The translations under genes and the position numbers were made by a program. A stretch of 64,000 nt of DNA, taken from positions 2,480,001-2,544,000 of the forward strand of contig NZ_JAJJMN010000001.1 of NCBI RefSeq assembly GCF_020905335.1. The letters run 5' to 3'. Below the pieces are notes generated by a model. It was not told where the DNA came from. It did not search any database and saw only the letters and a list, made by a program, of their open reading frames with translations. This document shows positions 24,500 through 33,340 of the stretch, in pieces; the stretch's first letter is position 1, and every line of letters begins with the position of its first letter. Source of the stretch: Flavobacterium lipolyticum. Its GTDB lineage: Bacteria > Bacteroidota > Bacteroidia > Flavobacteriales > Flavobacteriaceae.

Positions 24500-25081
24500 T
24501 TATCCGTGTACGGTTTCGCTTTTTCCGTAGTTGGTAATAATTGAGCCTTCAAATTCAATCCATTCTTTCCAGCGTTTATCAATATCGATATTGTCGGTAT
24601 ATTTTCGTGCAAAACCTAAAAATGTAGTATAATGACCAGCTTCAGAAATCATTAAATCGCGATAGAATTTAGCCAGTTCTTCGTCTTTTATGTTTTCAGA
24701 AAGTACTTTAAAGCGCTCACAGCTTCTGGCTTCAATCATAGCCGAAAACAACAGACGGTCGCAAAGAGCATCTCTGCGGCTTCCGTCTTTTTTCATAAAT
24801 TTAAAAAGTTCATTTACATAGTGATCTTTTCGTTCACGCCCTAAGGTCAAACCTCTTTTTTTGATAATATCGTGCACCATTTGTAAGTGTTCGAGCTCTT
24901 CTCTGGCGATTACAAGCATTTCGGTAACCAATTCTTCCAGTTCAGAATTGTAAGTCACTAAGCTGATGGCATTTGAAGCTGCTTTTTGCTCGCACCACGC
25001 ATGATCCGTCAAAATCTCTTCGATATTTGATTCTACTATATTTACCCAGCGCGGGTCTGTGGCTAATTTTAATCCTAACAT
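24500..25081 (-). CDS. miaE: tRNA 2-methylthio-N6-isopentenyl adenosine-37 hydroxylase
   Basis: MiaE hydroxylates the isopentenyl group of ms2i6A37 in tRNA using a ferritin-like di-iron centre. The 193 residues are all-helical with the expected metal-binding pairs: Glu in SNIEEILTDHAW, EELEHLQMVH (ExxH) and, in the second half, EARSCERF and SEAGHYTTF (ExxH). Length is near the usual 190-270. A consensus -7 box (TAATTTTG) lies 26 nt upstream. Confidence 0.9.
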   Translation of the reverse strand: MLGLKLATDPRWVNIVESNIEEILTDHAWCEQKAASNAISLVTYNSELEELVTEMLVIAREELEHLQMVHDIIKKRGLTLGRERKDHYVNELFKFMKKDGSRRDALCDRLLFSAMIEARSCERFKVLSENIKDEELAKFYRDLMISEAGHYTTFLGFARKYTDNIDIDKRWKEWIEFEGSIITNYGKSETVHG

Positions 25082-25106
25082 AATTGATTCCGAAATTTGT
25101 ATGCTG

Positions 25107-25114
25107 CAAAATTA
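25107..25114 (-). promoter_or_regulatory. -7 box of miaE promoter (TAATTTTG)
   Basis: TAATTTTG on the minus strand fits TAnnTTTG and ends 26 nt before the miaE ATG. No TTG at ideal spacing. Confidence 0.5.
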
Positions 25115-25196
25115 CTCATTTTTATGACCAAAAAACAGGAAATTCCATGTGAATACGCTCAAAAAAGCATTATTTTGTAGCTTGAATGCAATGTAA

Positions 25197-26438
25197 ATGA
25201 ATCCAATGAAAAAACTTTTAATTATCGGTTCTGTCTGGCCCGAGCCAAATTCGTCTGCTGCCGGAGGAAGAATGATGCAGTTAATTTCTATTTTTAAACA
25301 GAATAAATTTGACATCACATTTGTCAGTGCGGCATTAGACAGCGATTTTATGGTGGATTTGTCTGAGTTCGGAGTAGCGAAAAAAAGCATTGAGCTCAAT
25401 TCGGCCAGTTTTGATGATTTTGTAAAGGAACTAAACCCGCAAGTTGTTCTTTTTGATCGTTTTATGATCGAAGAACAATTTGGATGGCGAGTGACGGAAA
25501 ACTGTCCTGATGCGATTCGGATTCTCGATACCGAAGACTTACATTGTTTACGCGCTGCCAGGCAAAAGGCTTTTAAAGAAAATCGAAAGTTTGAAGTGAC
25601 AGATCTTTTTTCTGAAGAAGTAGCAAAACGAGAAATTGCCAGTATTTTAAGATGTGATTTGTCTTTGATTATTTCGACGTTTGAAATGGATGTTCTAAAA
25701 GACAAGTTCAGAATCAATGCCGATTTACTTTTGTATCTTCCTTTTTTGACAGATTCTATGTCTGAAGATGATCTTTTGAAATTACCATCATTTGAAGAAA
25801 GGAATACGTTTGTTTTTATTGGGAATTTCTTTCATGAGCCCAATTGGAATACGGTTCAGTACTTAAGAGAAGTAATTTGGCCTTTGATCAAAAAAGATTT
25901 CCCTGCGGCTGTTTTGGAAATTTACGGCGCTTATCCGTCACAGAAAGTACTGCAGATCCATCAGCCTAAGAATGGATTTTATATCATGGGAAGGGCAGTA
26001 GATGCTGTCGAAATCGTGAAAAATGCAAGAGTTGTACTGGCGCCAATTCGTTTTGGAGCAGGTTTAAAAGGGAAATTGTTAGAAGCTATGCAATGCGGAA
26101 CGCCAAGTGTGACCACTGCAATTGGTTCTGAAGCGATGCATGCTAATTTACCCTGGAATGGTTTTATAGAAGATGATGCAGCTGAATTTGCTAAGAAAGC
26201 AATTAGACTTTATCAGGATGAGAATCTTTGGAACGAGGCTCAGAAAAAGGGAGTTGCAATTATCAACGAGTGTTATTTGAAAGATAAATACTCAGATGGA
26301 TTCATGTCTGTGGTAAATTCATTGTTAATGGATGCTAAAAGCCATCGTTTGCATAATTTTATGGGGAGTTTATTGCAGCATCATGCTTATAAAAGCACCA
26401 TGTACATGTCAAAGTGGATTGAAGCGAAGAATAAGTAA
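25197..26438 (+). CDS. GT-B type glycosyltransferase (group 1)
   Basis: The 413-residue protein has two Rossmann domains. The N-terminal half starts KKLLIIGSVWPEPNSSAAGGRMMQLI. The C-terminal half has TFVFIGNFFHEPNWNTVQYL, IMGRAVDAVEIVKNARVVLAPIRFGAGLKGKLLEAM and the sugar-nucleotide-binding region GTPSVTTAIGSEAM. This layout is typical of family 4-like transferases. Donor and acceptor sugars are unknown. The start could be the ATG at 25197 or the one 9 bp later. It is not in an obvious polysaccharide cluster. Confidence 0.85.
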   Translation: MNPMKKLLIIGSVWPEPNSSAAGGRMMQLISIFKQNKFDITFVSAALDSDFMVDLSEFGVAKKSIELNSASFDDFVKELNPQVVLFDRFMIEEQFGWRVTENCPDAIRILDTEDLHCLRAARQKAFKENRKFEVTDLFSEEVAKREIASILRCDLSLIISTFEMDVLKDKFRINADLLLYLPFLTDSMSEDDLLKLPSFEERNTFVFIGNFFHEPNWNTVQYLREVIWPLIKKDFPAAVLEIYGAYPSQKVLQIHQPKNGFYIMGRAVDAVEIVKNARVVLAPIRFGAGLKGKLLEAMQCGTPSVTTAIGSEAMHANLPWNGFIEDDAAEFAKKAIRLYQDENLWNEAQKKGVAIINECYLKDKYSDGFMSVVNSLLMDAKSHRLHNFMGSLLQHHAYKSTMYMSKWIEAKNK

Positions 26439-26475
26439 GTATTCAGTTGGCAGTTTTCAGTCCCAGTTACTGTAA

Positions 26476-26570
26476 ACTGAGACTGAGACTGAGACTGAGA
26501 GCTGCGACTGAGAACTGCGACTGAGAGCTGAGACTGAGAGCTGCGACTGAGAGCTGCGACTGCAAACTGA
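26476..26570. repeat. Short tandem repeat GAGACT/GAGAGCTGCGACT
   Basis: A low-complexity run of 6-bp and 12-bp units (GAGACT, GAGAGCTGCGACT, GAACTGCGACT) fills the gap between two convergent genes. It resembles the GACTGTAAATTGCGACTGC tract near 55965. It is probably produced by slippage. Confidence 0.8.
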
Positions 26571-26580
26571 ATACTGAATA

Positions 26581-28428
26581 CTATTTCAAAATGCCTTCAA
26601 CAGCCTGAATAGTTGTAGCATGGTAACCTGATTTTGCTTTTTCGAAAATCTGTTTAGCCCATGCTTTTCCTTCAGGAGTTTTAACCATTTCTTTGTACAA
26701 CATCATTACCGATCCGGTTCGGCTTATTCCAATTAGAAATTGCTCAATAGCAGGATTGGCTGCTTTGTATTGGTGTTCAATGGCTTGCGCAAACCACTGA
26801 CGTTTGATGATGAAGTTACCGCCTTTTGTAAAGTTAAATTCTTTGTCAATAGCTTCCATCTCTTTTGCTGTAATGTCAGTTGGAAGATGATCGATAAAAT
26901 GCTGTTTTTCGGCAGTTGTTGTAATTTTTTTACTTAGACCTGTTACGCCTGTTTCTCTCCATGTTTTTTGGATTTTATCAATCGCATCAAAATCAGGAGA
27001 ACTTACCGGAAGGATGTTTGACGGAATTCCCGGTTTGTAAATCCATTCGTCCAGTTTTATTTTATCTGCCAGAGCTTTGTCGCCTTTAATAAGGTTTTCG
27101 TTAATATATTTTACGAAGTCTTCTGTTGTGATCGATTGGAAAGCATGTGAATCGAAATAATTTTTAATAAACGGATCGAATTTTTCACGGCCAACAGCAT
27201 TCTCAATAACTCTTAAAAATGCATATCCTTTTACATACGGTATTTGGCTAATTCCATCGTCCGGATTTCTTCCGGTAAGACTAACTTTTAATCTCGTGTC
27301 CGGATTTTCTTTTCCATATTCAGCTACATTATCGACTAATTCTTTGTTTGTGATAACGTTTTGCATTTCAAATTCTTTCTTTCCAAAGATGGCTTCTCCA
27401 ATTCTGTGTTCTACATAAGTCGTAAATCCTTCGTTTAACCAAATATCATCCCAGGTGGCATTAGTTACTAAATTTCCGCTCCAGCTGTGTCCTAGCTCAT
27501 GTGCTAAAAGGCTTGTTAGAGAGCGATCTCCTGCAATAACGCCAGGAGTAAGGAAAGTTAGGTTTGGATTTTCCATTCCGCCATAAGGAAAGCTTGGTGG
27601 TAAAACCAGTACGTCGTAACGTCCCCAACGGTAGGGTCCGTATAGTTTTTCGGCAGCGCCTACCATGTTGCCTAATTCGGCAAATTCCCATGCTGCTTTT
27701 TTCAGTAAAGAAGGTTCTGCGTAAACTCCGGTTCTTTTGTCGATAGATTGAAATTCAAGATCTCCAACAGCGATAGCCATTAGATAAGAAGGAATTGCTT
27801 TGTCTTGTTTGAAGGTGTAAACTCCGGTGTCGTTTTTCTTTTGCGGATTAACAGCGCTCATTAAGGCTATTAAATCTTTAGGAACCGTAACTTTTGCATT
27901 GTACGTAAAACGGATGCCCGGTGAGTCCTGACATGGAATCCAGGTACGGGACCAAACACTTTCGCCCTGAGAGAATAAGAATGGTTTCTTTTTGTCTGCC
28001 GTTTGTTCCGGAGTTAGCCATTGTAGTGCCACTGCGTCTTTAGTAGTGCTGTAGTAAATGTTAACTTTAGTAGTGTTGGGTTCGATAGTAATGTGAAGTG
28101 GTTTTCCGTGAAATTCTACGTCGGTGCCAAGTTTGAATTTCGTTTCTTTTTCTTCGTCTCCTAAGGTTACTTTGGTAATGTTAAGCGTGTTTTCGTCGAA
28201 GATGATTTCGTTTCCTTTGCTAACATTGTCAATTTGCCACGATGCTTTTCCGGTAATGGTTTGTGTGTCAAAATCTACTTTGATATCGAGATCAAGGTGT
28301 TTAACGACAGCGAGTTCAGGTTTAGAATAGCTGTGTTCGTCAATGACGGCTGTATTTTTTTCGGTTTGTTCTTTTTTCTGGCAGGCAAGAGCTGCTAAGA
28401 ATAAAGCTACAAGAGTTATTTTCTTCAT
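26581..28428 (-). CDS. M1-family aminopeptidase (leukotriene A4 hydrolase-like)
   Basis: This 615-residue metallopeptidase probably removes N-terminal residues in the periplasm or at the outer membrane. The N-terminus (VALFLAALACQKKEQ) looks like a lipoprotein signal with a slightly unusual lipobox (ALAC). Catalytic motifs are complete: GGMEN exopeptidase motif (about residue 280), zinc site HELGH (about 308-312) with the third ligand Glu in WLNEGFTTY about 18 residues on. The C-terminal helical domain matches the LTA4H type. It is convergent with the glycosyltransferase. Confidence 0.9.
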   Translation of the reverse strand: MKKITLVALFLAALACQKKEQTEKNTAVIDEHSYSKPELAVVKHLDLDIKVDFDTQTITGKASWQIDNVSKGNEIIFDENTLNITKVTLGDEEKETKFKLGTDVEFHGKPLHITIEPNTTKVNIYYSTTKDAVALQWLTPEQTADKKKPFLFSQGESVWSRTWIPCQDSPGIRFTYNAKVTVPKDLIALMSAVNPQKKNDTGVYTFKQDKAIPSYLMAIAVGDLEFQSIDKRTGVYAEPSLLKKAAWEFAELGNMVGAAEKLYGPYRWGRYDVLVLPPSFPYGGMENPNLTFLTPGVIAGDRSLTSLLAHELGHSWSGNLVTNATWDDIWLNEGFTTYVEHRIGEAIFGKKEFEMQNVITNKELVDNVAEYGKENPDTRLKVSLTGRNPDDGISQIPYVKGYAFLRVIENAVGREKFDPFIKNYFDSHAFQSITTEDFVKYINENLIKGDKALADKIKLDEWIYKPGIPSNILPVSSPDFDAIDKIQKTWRETGVTGLSKKITTTAEKQHFIDHLPTDITAKEMEAIDKEFNFTKGGNFIIKRQWFAQAIEHQYKAANPAIEQFLIGISRTGSVMMLYKEMVKTPEGKAWAKQIFEKAKSGYHATTIQAVEGILK

Positions 28429-28460
28429 TTTTATGTGTTTTGGATTTGAGGATGAAAATT

Positions 28461-28502
28461 AAACAAAAAATCCCGTCCCGAAAAACTTCAGGACGGGATT
28501 TT
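28461..28502 (-). terminator. Terminator of the pdhA-pdhC operon
   Basis: AAAATCCCGTCC pairs perfectly with GGACGGGATTTT around a 12-nt loop, with A/T runs on both sides. It lies about 215 bp beyond the pdhC stop, past a repeat array. Confidence 0.8.
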
Positions 28503-28516
28503 ATTATGAGGGGGGT

Positions 28517-28709
28517 CTTCGACTTCGCTCAGACGGACATTCGACTTCGCTTAGTCATTTTGACTTCGCTCAGACTGACGTTCGACTTCGCTCAGACGGA
28601 CATTCGACTTCGCTTAGTCATTTTGACTTCGCTCAGACTGACGTTCGGCTTCGCTCAGACGGACATTCGATTTTGCTCAGTCATTTTGACTTTGCTCAGA
28701 CGGACATGG
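28517..28709. repeat. Three 63-bp tandem repeats of the CTTCGACTTCGCTCAG family
   Basis: Three direct copies with an exact 63-bp period start near 28517, 28580 and 28643. Each is built of three related ~21-bp subunits (TTCGACTTCGCTCAGACGGA, TTCGACTTCGCTTAGTCATT, TTGACTTCGCTCAGACTGAC). Because 63 is divisible by three, frames read a 21-residue peptide repeat, which is an artefact. The array lies between pdhC and its terminator and so would be transcribed. Confidence 0.9.
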
Positions 28710-28718
28710 GCATAAAAA

Positions 28719-30368
28719 TTATGCTAACATGGTCACCGGGCTTTCGATGTATTGTTTTAATGTTTGTAAAAACTGAGCTCCGGTTGCACCGTCGATTGTT
28801 CTGTGGTCACATGCTAATGAAAGCATCATGGTGTTTCCAACTACAATCTGACCATTTTTTACTACCGGTTTTTCTACAATTGCTCCTACAGAAAGGATTG
28901 CAGAGTTTGGCTGGTTGATGATTGAATTGAATTCAGTGATACCAAACATTCCAAGGTTAGAAACGGTAAAGGTGCTTCCTTCCATTTCCTGTGGTCCCAG
29001 TTTTTTGTTTTTTGCTCTTCCGGCAAGATCTCTTACGCTTGCGCCAATTTGTGATAAACTCATAGCGTCTGTAAATTTCAATACAGGAACTACTAATCCG
29101 TCTTCAACTGCTACAGCAACACCAATGTTTACATGGTGGTTGATGATGATTGCATCTTCTTTCCACTGAGAGTTGATTTTTGGGTGTTTTTTCAAGGCTA
29201 AAGCACAAGCTTTAATTACCATATCGTTAAAAGATACTTTTGTATCCGGAACCGTATTGATTGTTGCTCTTGCTCCCATAGCTTCGTCCATGCTTACTTC
29301 GATCACTAAGTTGTAGTGAGGTGCTGTAAATAAAGATTCTGCCAAACGTTTTGCGATAATTTTACGCATTTGAGAGTTTTTGATCTCTTCTGTGAAAACT
29401 TCTCCGGCAGGAACAAATACTTTTGGTGCAGCAGGTGCGGCTTCTTGTGGTTTAGCAGCAGAAGTTGTAGTTGCGGCAGCTGCAGCAGGTGTTTGTGCAG
29501 CAGGAGTAAAGTTCTCGATATCGCTTTTCACGATACGTCCGTTTTCTCCTGAACCTTTAACCTGATTTAATGAAATTCCTTTGTCAGAAGCGATTTTCTT
29601 CGCTAATGGCGAAGCTAGAATTCTTCCTCCGTTTGAAGTTTCGGCTACCGTTTCTGTTGCTTTTTCAGCAGCAGGAGCAGCTTTAGTTTCTTCAGTTGCA
29701 GGAGCGCTTACAGCACCTCCGGCAGTATAGTTTGCAGAAATTCCCGAAACATCAGTTCCGGCAGGTCCGATGATCGCTAACAAGCTGTCAACAGGAGCTG
29801 TATTTCCTTCCTGAATTCCGATATATAATAAAGTACCAGCATTGAAAGACTCAAACTCCATAGTAGCTTTGTCTGTTTCAATTTCTGCTAAGATATCTCC
29901 TTCAGCAACAGCATCACCTACTTTTTTCAACCAGGTAGCTACTGTTCCTTCAGTCATCGTGTCGCTCAAGCGTGGCATAGTAACTACTACAACACCTTTT
30001 GGTAATTCAGTTGCTGCTTTTGCAGGAGCAGCAGTTTCTGTTTTTGTTTCTGCAGCAGGGGCAGCTTCCGCTTTTGGTGCTTCTGCAGCAGGGGTAGCAC
30101 CACCGGCTAAAAGAGCAGAAATATCTTCTCCTTCGTTTCCAATGATTGCTAATAAAGAGTCAACAGGAGCAGTTTCTCCCGCTGGTATTCCGATATGTAA
30201 AAGAGTTCCTTCGTTGAAAGACTCAAATTCCATTGTTGCTTTGTCTGTTTCAATCTCAGCTAAGATATCTCCTTCGCTAATTTTGTCGCCTACTTTTTTA
30301 AGCCAAGTCGCTACCGTTCCTTCTGTCATAGTATCGCTCAAACGAGGCATTGTAATAATTGTTGCCAT
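28719..30368 (-). CDS. pdhC: Pyruvate dehydrogenase E2, dihydrolipoamide acetyltransferase
   Basis: E2 transfers the acetyl group from lipoamide to CoA and forms the core of the cytoplasmic pyruvate dehydrogenase complex. The 549 residues contain two tandem lipoyl domains with lipoylated Lys in ETDKATMEFES (about residues 43 and 167), joined and followed by Ala/Pro/Glu-rich flexible linkers. A peripheral-subunit binding domain (ILASPLAKKIASDKGISLNQ, about 250-285) and the acyltransferase domain with catalytic DHRTIDG (His about residue 520) come next. It lies 4 bp after pdhA. The E1-beta gene is not in this window. Confidence 0.95.
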   Translation of the reverse strand: MATIITMPRLSDTMTEGTVATWLKKVGDKISEGDILAEIETDKATMEFESFNEGTLLHIGIPAGETAPVDSLLAIIGNEGEDISALLAGGATPAAEAPKAEAAPAAETKTETAAPAKAATELPKGVVVVTMPRLSDTMTEGTVATWLKKVGDAVAEGDILAEIETDKATMEFESFNAGTLLYIGIQEGNTAPVDSLLAIIGPAGTDVSGISANYTAGGAVSAPATEETKAAPAAEKATETVAETSNGGRILASPLAKKIASDKGISLNQVKGSGENGRIVKSDIENFTPAAQTPAAAAATTTSAAKPQEAAPAAPKVFVPAGEVFTEEIKNSQMRKIIAKRLAESLFTAPHYNLVIEVSMDEAMGARATINTVPDTKVSFNDMVIKACALALKKHPKINSQWKEDAIIINHHVNIGVAVAVEDGLVVPVLKFTDAMSLSQIGASVRDLAGRAKNKKLGPQEMEGSTFTVSNLGMFGITEFNSIINQPNSAILSVGAIVEKPVVKNGQIVVGNTMMLSLACDHRTIDGATGAQFLQTLKQYIESPVTMLA

Positions 30369-30372
30369 TGAT

Positions 30373-31371
30373 TTATAGTTTATGAGGTGTGAATGGATAG
30401 TCTTCTTGTGCGTATACTACATCATACAATTGTTGTAATTCAGGATATGGAGATTCTTCAGCGAATTTCACACATTCTTCAACCAGGTCTTTTACTCTTT
30501 GGTCGATTACTTCAATTTCTTCTTCTGTAGCGTATTTTTGATCCATAATTACGTCTAAAACCTGAGTAATAGGGTCAATTTTTTTGTATTCTTCTACCTC
30601 TTCTTTAGAACGGTACAATTGTGCGTCAGACATAGAGTGTCCTCTGTAACGGTACGTTTTCATTTCAAGGAAAGTTGGTCCGTCACCACGACGTGCTCTG
30701 TCGATTGCTTCTGTCATTGCTTCGGCAACTTTTACCGGGTTCATTCCGTCAACAGGTCCGCAAGGCATTTCATATCCTAAACCAAGTTTCCAGATGTCGG
30801 TGTGGTTTGCAGTTCTTTCCACAGAAGTTCCCATTGCATAACCGTTGTTTTCAACGATAAATACAACCGGTAATTTCCATAACATTGCCATGTTGAAAGC
30901 TTCGTGTAAAGAACCTTGTCTCGCAGCTCCATCACCAAAATAGGTCATAGTAACTCCTCCTGTTTCAAAATATTTATCTGCAAAAGCTAAACCAGCTCCT
31001 ACCGGAATTTGTCCACCTACGATTCCGTGTCCTCCGTAAAAACGGTGTTCTTTAGAGAAAATGTGCATAGATCCTCCCATACCTTTAGAGGTACCGGTTG
31101 CTTTTCCTAAAAGTTCAGCCATTACACGTCTCGGATCAACTCCCATACCGATTGGCTGTACGTGGTTTCTGTAAGCAGTAATCATTTTGTCTTTGGTCAG
31201 GTCCATAGCGTGTAAAGCTCCTGCTAATACAGCTTCCTGACCATTATATAGGTGTAGAAAACCTCTAACTTTTTGTTGAATGTATAATGCTGCAAGTTTA
31301 TCTTCAAACTTCCTCCAAAGTAGCATGTCTTCGTACCACTTTAAATATACCTCTTTTGTAACTTCTTTCAT
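30373..31371 (-). CDS. pdhA: Pyruvate dehydrogenase E1 component, alpha subunit
   Basis: E1-alpha, with E1-beta, decarboxylates pyruvate using thiamine diphosphate. The 332-residue protein has the GDGAARQGSLHEAFNMA...VENN thiamine-diphosphate motif (about residues 145-175). It also has the conserved RNHVQPIGMG and YRYRGHSMSD segment (the latter holding the family's usual loop). It is the first gene of a two-gene operon with pdhC. The E1-beta gene must be elsewhere, which is usual in flavobacteria. Confidence 0.95.
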   Translation of the reverse strand: MKEVTKEVYLKWYEDMLLWRKFEDKLAALYIQQKVRGFLHLYNGQEAVLAGALHAMDLTKDKMITAYRNHVQPIGMGVDPRRVMAELLGKATGTSKGMGGSMHIFSKEHRFYGGHGIVGGQIPVGAGLAFADKYFETGGVTMTYFGDGAARQGSLHEAFNMAMLWKLPVVFIVENNGYAMGTSVERTANHTDIWKLGLGYEMPCGPVDGMNPVKVAEAMTEAIDRARRGDGPTFLEMKTYRYRGHSMSDAQLYRSKEEVEEYKKIDPITQVLDVIMDQKYATEEEIEVIDQRVKDLVEECVKFAEESPYPELQQLYDVVYAQEDYPFTPHKL

Positions 31372-31529
31372 CTGAATTCTTTCTTTTGCTAAAGTTTGTT
31401 TGTGTTATCAATTGTTGCCTGTAACGCAAAATAGTTTCCTCCCACAAATTTGCGCCCGAAAGGTCGGGATGCAAAAATAAGACATTCCTAGTAAGAAGTA
31501 AAATTTAAAAGCTACTTTTTGGCTTTTTT

Positions 31530-32012
31530 TTACAAGAACTTTTTATCAAACATAAACGGGAGTAAATTTTTTAGGGATGCCGATTTGTAAACTTCTCCGA
31601 TTTCTCCCATAAAAAAGATTTCAATAGGGGTGTCCTGTCTGATCTCGTATTCTGCAATAGATTGACGACAAGATCCACAAGGCGGAATCGGTGCTGTGGT
31701 TTGATTAGTGTCTGAAGCTGCTGTAATGGCTATTTTTAGAATTTTAGCTTCCGGATATACACTTCCGGCATGATAAATGGCAACACGTTCGGCGCATAAT
31801 CCCGAAGGATATGCTGCATTTTCCTGATTAGATCCTATCACTATTTTTCCATTGTCTAAAAGTAAAGCAGCTCCAACCCGAAATTGAGAATAGGGCGCAT
31901 ATGCTTTTTTGCGAACTTCGACCGCCTGACTCATTAACTCCTGAATGTCTTTTGGGAGTTCTTCAAGGTTATTGTAAATGTTGAAGGATGATGTAATGCT
32001 TATTTCTTTCAT
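31530..32012 (-). CDS. cdd: Cytidine deaminase
   Basis: This 160-residue enzyme converts cytidine and deoxycytidine to uridine forms in pyrimidine salvage. The zinc site is clear: CAERVAIYHAG (Cys about residue 71 with the catalytic Glu) and PPCGSCRQSIAEY (about 110-117). KKAYAPYSQFRVGAALL near the N-terminus is the family substrate-binding segment. It is a homotetramer-type (short) enzyme. It is preceded by porV and its terminator, so it should have its own promoter, which I could not identify. Confidence 0.95.
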   Translation of the reverse strand: MKEISITSSFNIYNNLEELPKDIQELMSQAVEVRKKAYAPYSQFRVGAALLLDNGKIVIGSNQENAAYPSGLCAERVAIYHAGSVYPEAKILKIAITAASDTNQTTAPIPPCGSCRQSIAEYEIRQDTPIEIFFMGEIGEVYKSASLKNLLPFMFDKKFL

Positions 32013-32025
32013 TTCTGTTTAAGGG

Positions 32026-32065
32026 AAAAAAAATCCAAATTCCTAAAGAAACAGGAATTTGGATT
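32026..32065 (-). terminator. Terminator downstream of porV
   Basis: AATCCAAATTCCT pairs perfectly with AGGAATTTGGATT around an 8-nt loop, followed on the minus strand by T-rich sequence. It lies 26 bp past the porV stop. Confidence 0.9.
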
Positions 32066-32090
32066 GTTATTAATTTTTTATTTTCTGGTT

Positions 32091-33299
32091 TTAATAAACT
32101 TCGTATTTGTCGCCAAAGTTAAAGGTTAAAGAAAAACGAAGTGTATTTTCTAACGGATTTTTAACTTTTGATGTTGAAAATAAATACGAAACGTCAACTT
32201 TTACTACATTGTATTTGAATCCTGCTCCTAAAGAGAAGAATTGTCTGGCTCCTTTTACAGGACTTTCATGAAAATATCCTGCTCTTACAGCAAAAGCATC
32301 CTGATACATATATTCTGCACCTACACTATAAGTGATTTCTTTTAATTCTTCACTGAAACCACCCGGAGCATCTCCGAAAGATTTAAAAATTCCGGATACC
32401 CAACCAATGTCTTTGTAGGTTTTGTATTTTGCTGCATCAGCTTGTGCCTGAGAAATGTCTCCCGGATCTGTAAAATCACCATCACCGTTTGCATCTACAG
32501 GAGTTCCTGCTCCCGGAGGCGTTGGAACTAAAAGTTTGGTAAATTCAACACTAAGACCTACTTTGTTATAGTCGTCTAAGATGAAATCAAAACCTCCTCC
32601 TAATCTAAGGTTTGCCGGTAAAAAATTAGAACTGATATCGTCGTTATCGTAGCTTATTTTTTGTCCAAGGTTTTGCAGGTTGAAACCACCTCTCCATCTT
32701 CCGTTAAAATCAGCATAAGCGATTTCTTCTGATTGGTAGAATCCGGCAACGTCTATCGCAAAAGTGCTTGAAGCTGACGCGTCAACTTCTTCAGAAGCAA
32801 TTTTCAGATTAGAACGAATGTATCTTGCGGCTACCGCCATGGAGAATTTCTCGCTTAATTTCAAAGAGTAAGAACCGTCTAAGGCAAACTCATTTGGAGA
32901 AACGATTCTTGCGGCTTCATTTGGGTCTCCGGTTGTTCTTAGTTCAATATCCCCAAAGCCAAAATAACGAAAGCTTCCTGCGAAGGCACTTCGGTCGTTA
33001 ATTTTGTTGTAATAGGTTGCCTGACCTAATGAAATATCATTGGCTAAGTCTGTCAAATAAGGGGTGTAGCTGATAGAAAATCCTTGCTTGTCTACGGAGA
33101 AAGCATATTTCGCAGGGTTCCATTGTTGCGAATAAGCGTCGGCTGATGTAGCGACACCCTGATCGGCTAAACCTGCAGCTCTTGCGTCAGCTGCGACTAG
33201 TAAAAAAGGTACTCCTGTAGTAATAGGGCGTTCAATGTTTTGAGCTTTTGCGTACGGAATAATTAAAAGGCAAATTAATAGAAGCGATATTTTTTTCAT
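32091..33299 (-). CDS. porV: Type IX secretion outer-membrane protein PorV
   Basis: PorV shuttles T9SS cargo from the Sov/SprA translocon to the sortase-like protein PorU. The 402-residue protein has a signal peptide (PYAKAQ) and a FadL-like outer-membrane beta-barrel. The N-terminus ITTGVPFLLVAADARAAGLADQGVATSADAYSQQWNPAKYAF is characteristic of PorV. The alternating aromatic C-terminal strand (LRFSLTFNFGDKYEVY) is typical of barrels. The gene lies 41 bp downstream of porU in the same direction, an order I know from F. johnsoniae. Confidence 0.95.
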   Translation of the reverse strand: MKKISLLLICLLIIPYAKAQNIERPITTGVPFLLVAADARAAGLADQGVATSADAYSQQWNPAKYAFSVDKQGFSISYTPYLTDLANDISLGQATYYNKINDRSAFAGSFRYFGFGDIELRTTGDPNEAARIVSPNEFALDGSYSLKLSEKFSMAVAARYIRSNLKIASEEVDASASSTFAIDVAGFYQSEEIAYADFNGRWRGGFNLQNLGQKISYDNDDISSNFLPANLRLGGGFDFILDDYNKVGLSVEFTKLLVPTPPGAGTPVDANGDGDFTDPGDISQAQADAAKYKTYKDIGWVSGIFKSFGDAPGGFSEELKEITYSVGAEYMYQDAFAVRAGYFHESPVKGARQFFSLGAGFKYNVVKVDVSYLFSTSKVKNPLENTLRFSLTFNFGDKYEVY

Positions 33300-33340
33300 T
33301 TATGTTAGGTATGGTGTTGGTGATACAAATATATAGAATA

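Noticed and set aside
25112..25717. 201-aa minus-strand ORF
   Set aside because: It is antisense to the well-supported glycosyltransferase gene and is Ser-rich as expected of a shadow frame.
26476..26570. CRISPR-like short repeat
   Set aside because: The 6-12-bp units have no spacers and are degenerate; this is a simple tandem repeat.
28440..28715. 91-aa plus-strand ORF with 21-residue peptide repeats
   Set aside because: It is the 63-bp DNA tandem repeat read in frame; it also includes the pdh terminator and has no homologous domain.
29842..30378. 178-aa plus-strand ORF
   Set aside because: It is antisense to pdhC; its internal repeat only mirrors the two lipoyl domains on the other strand.
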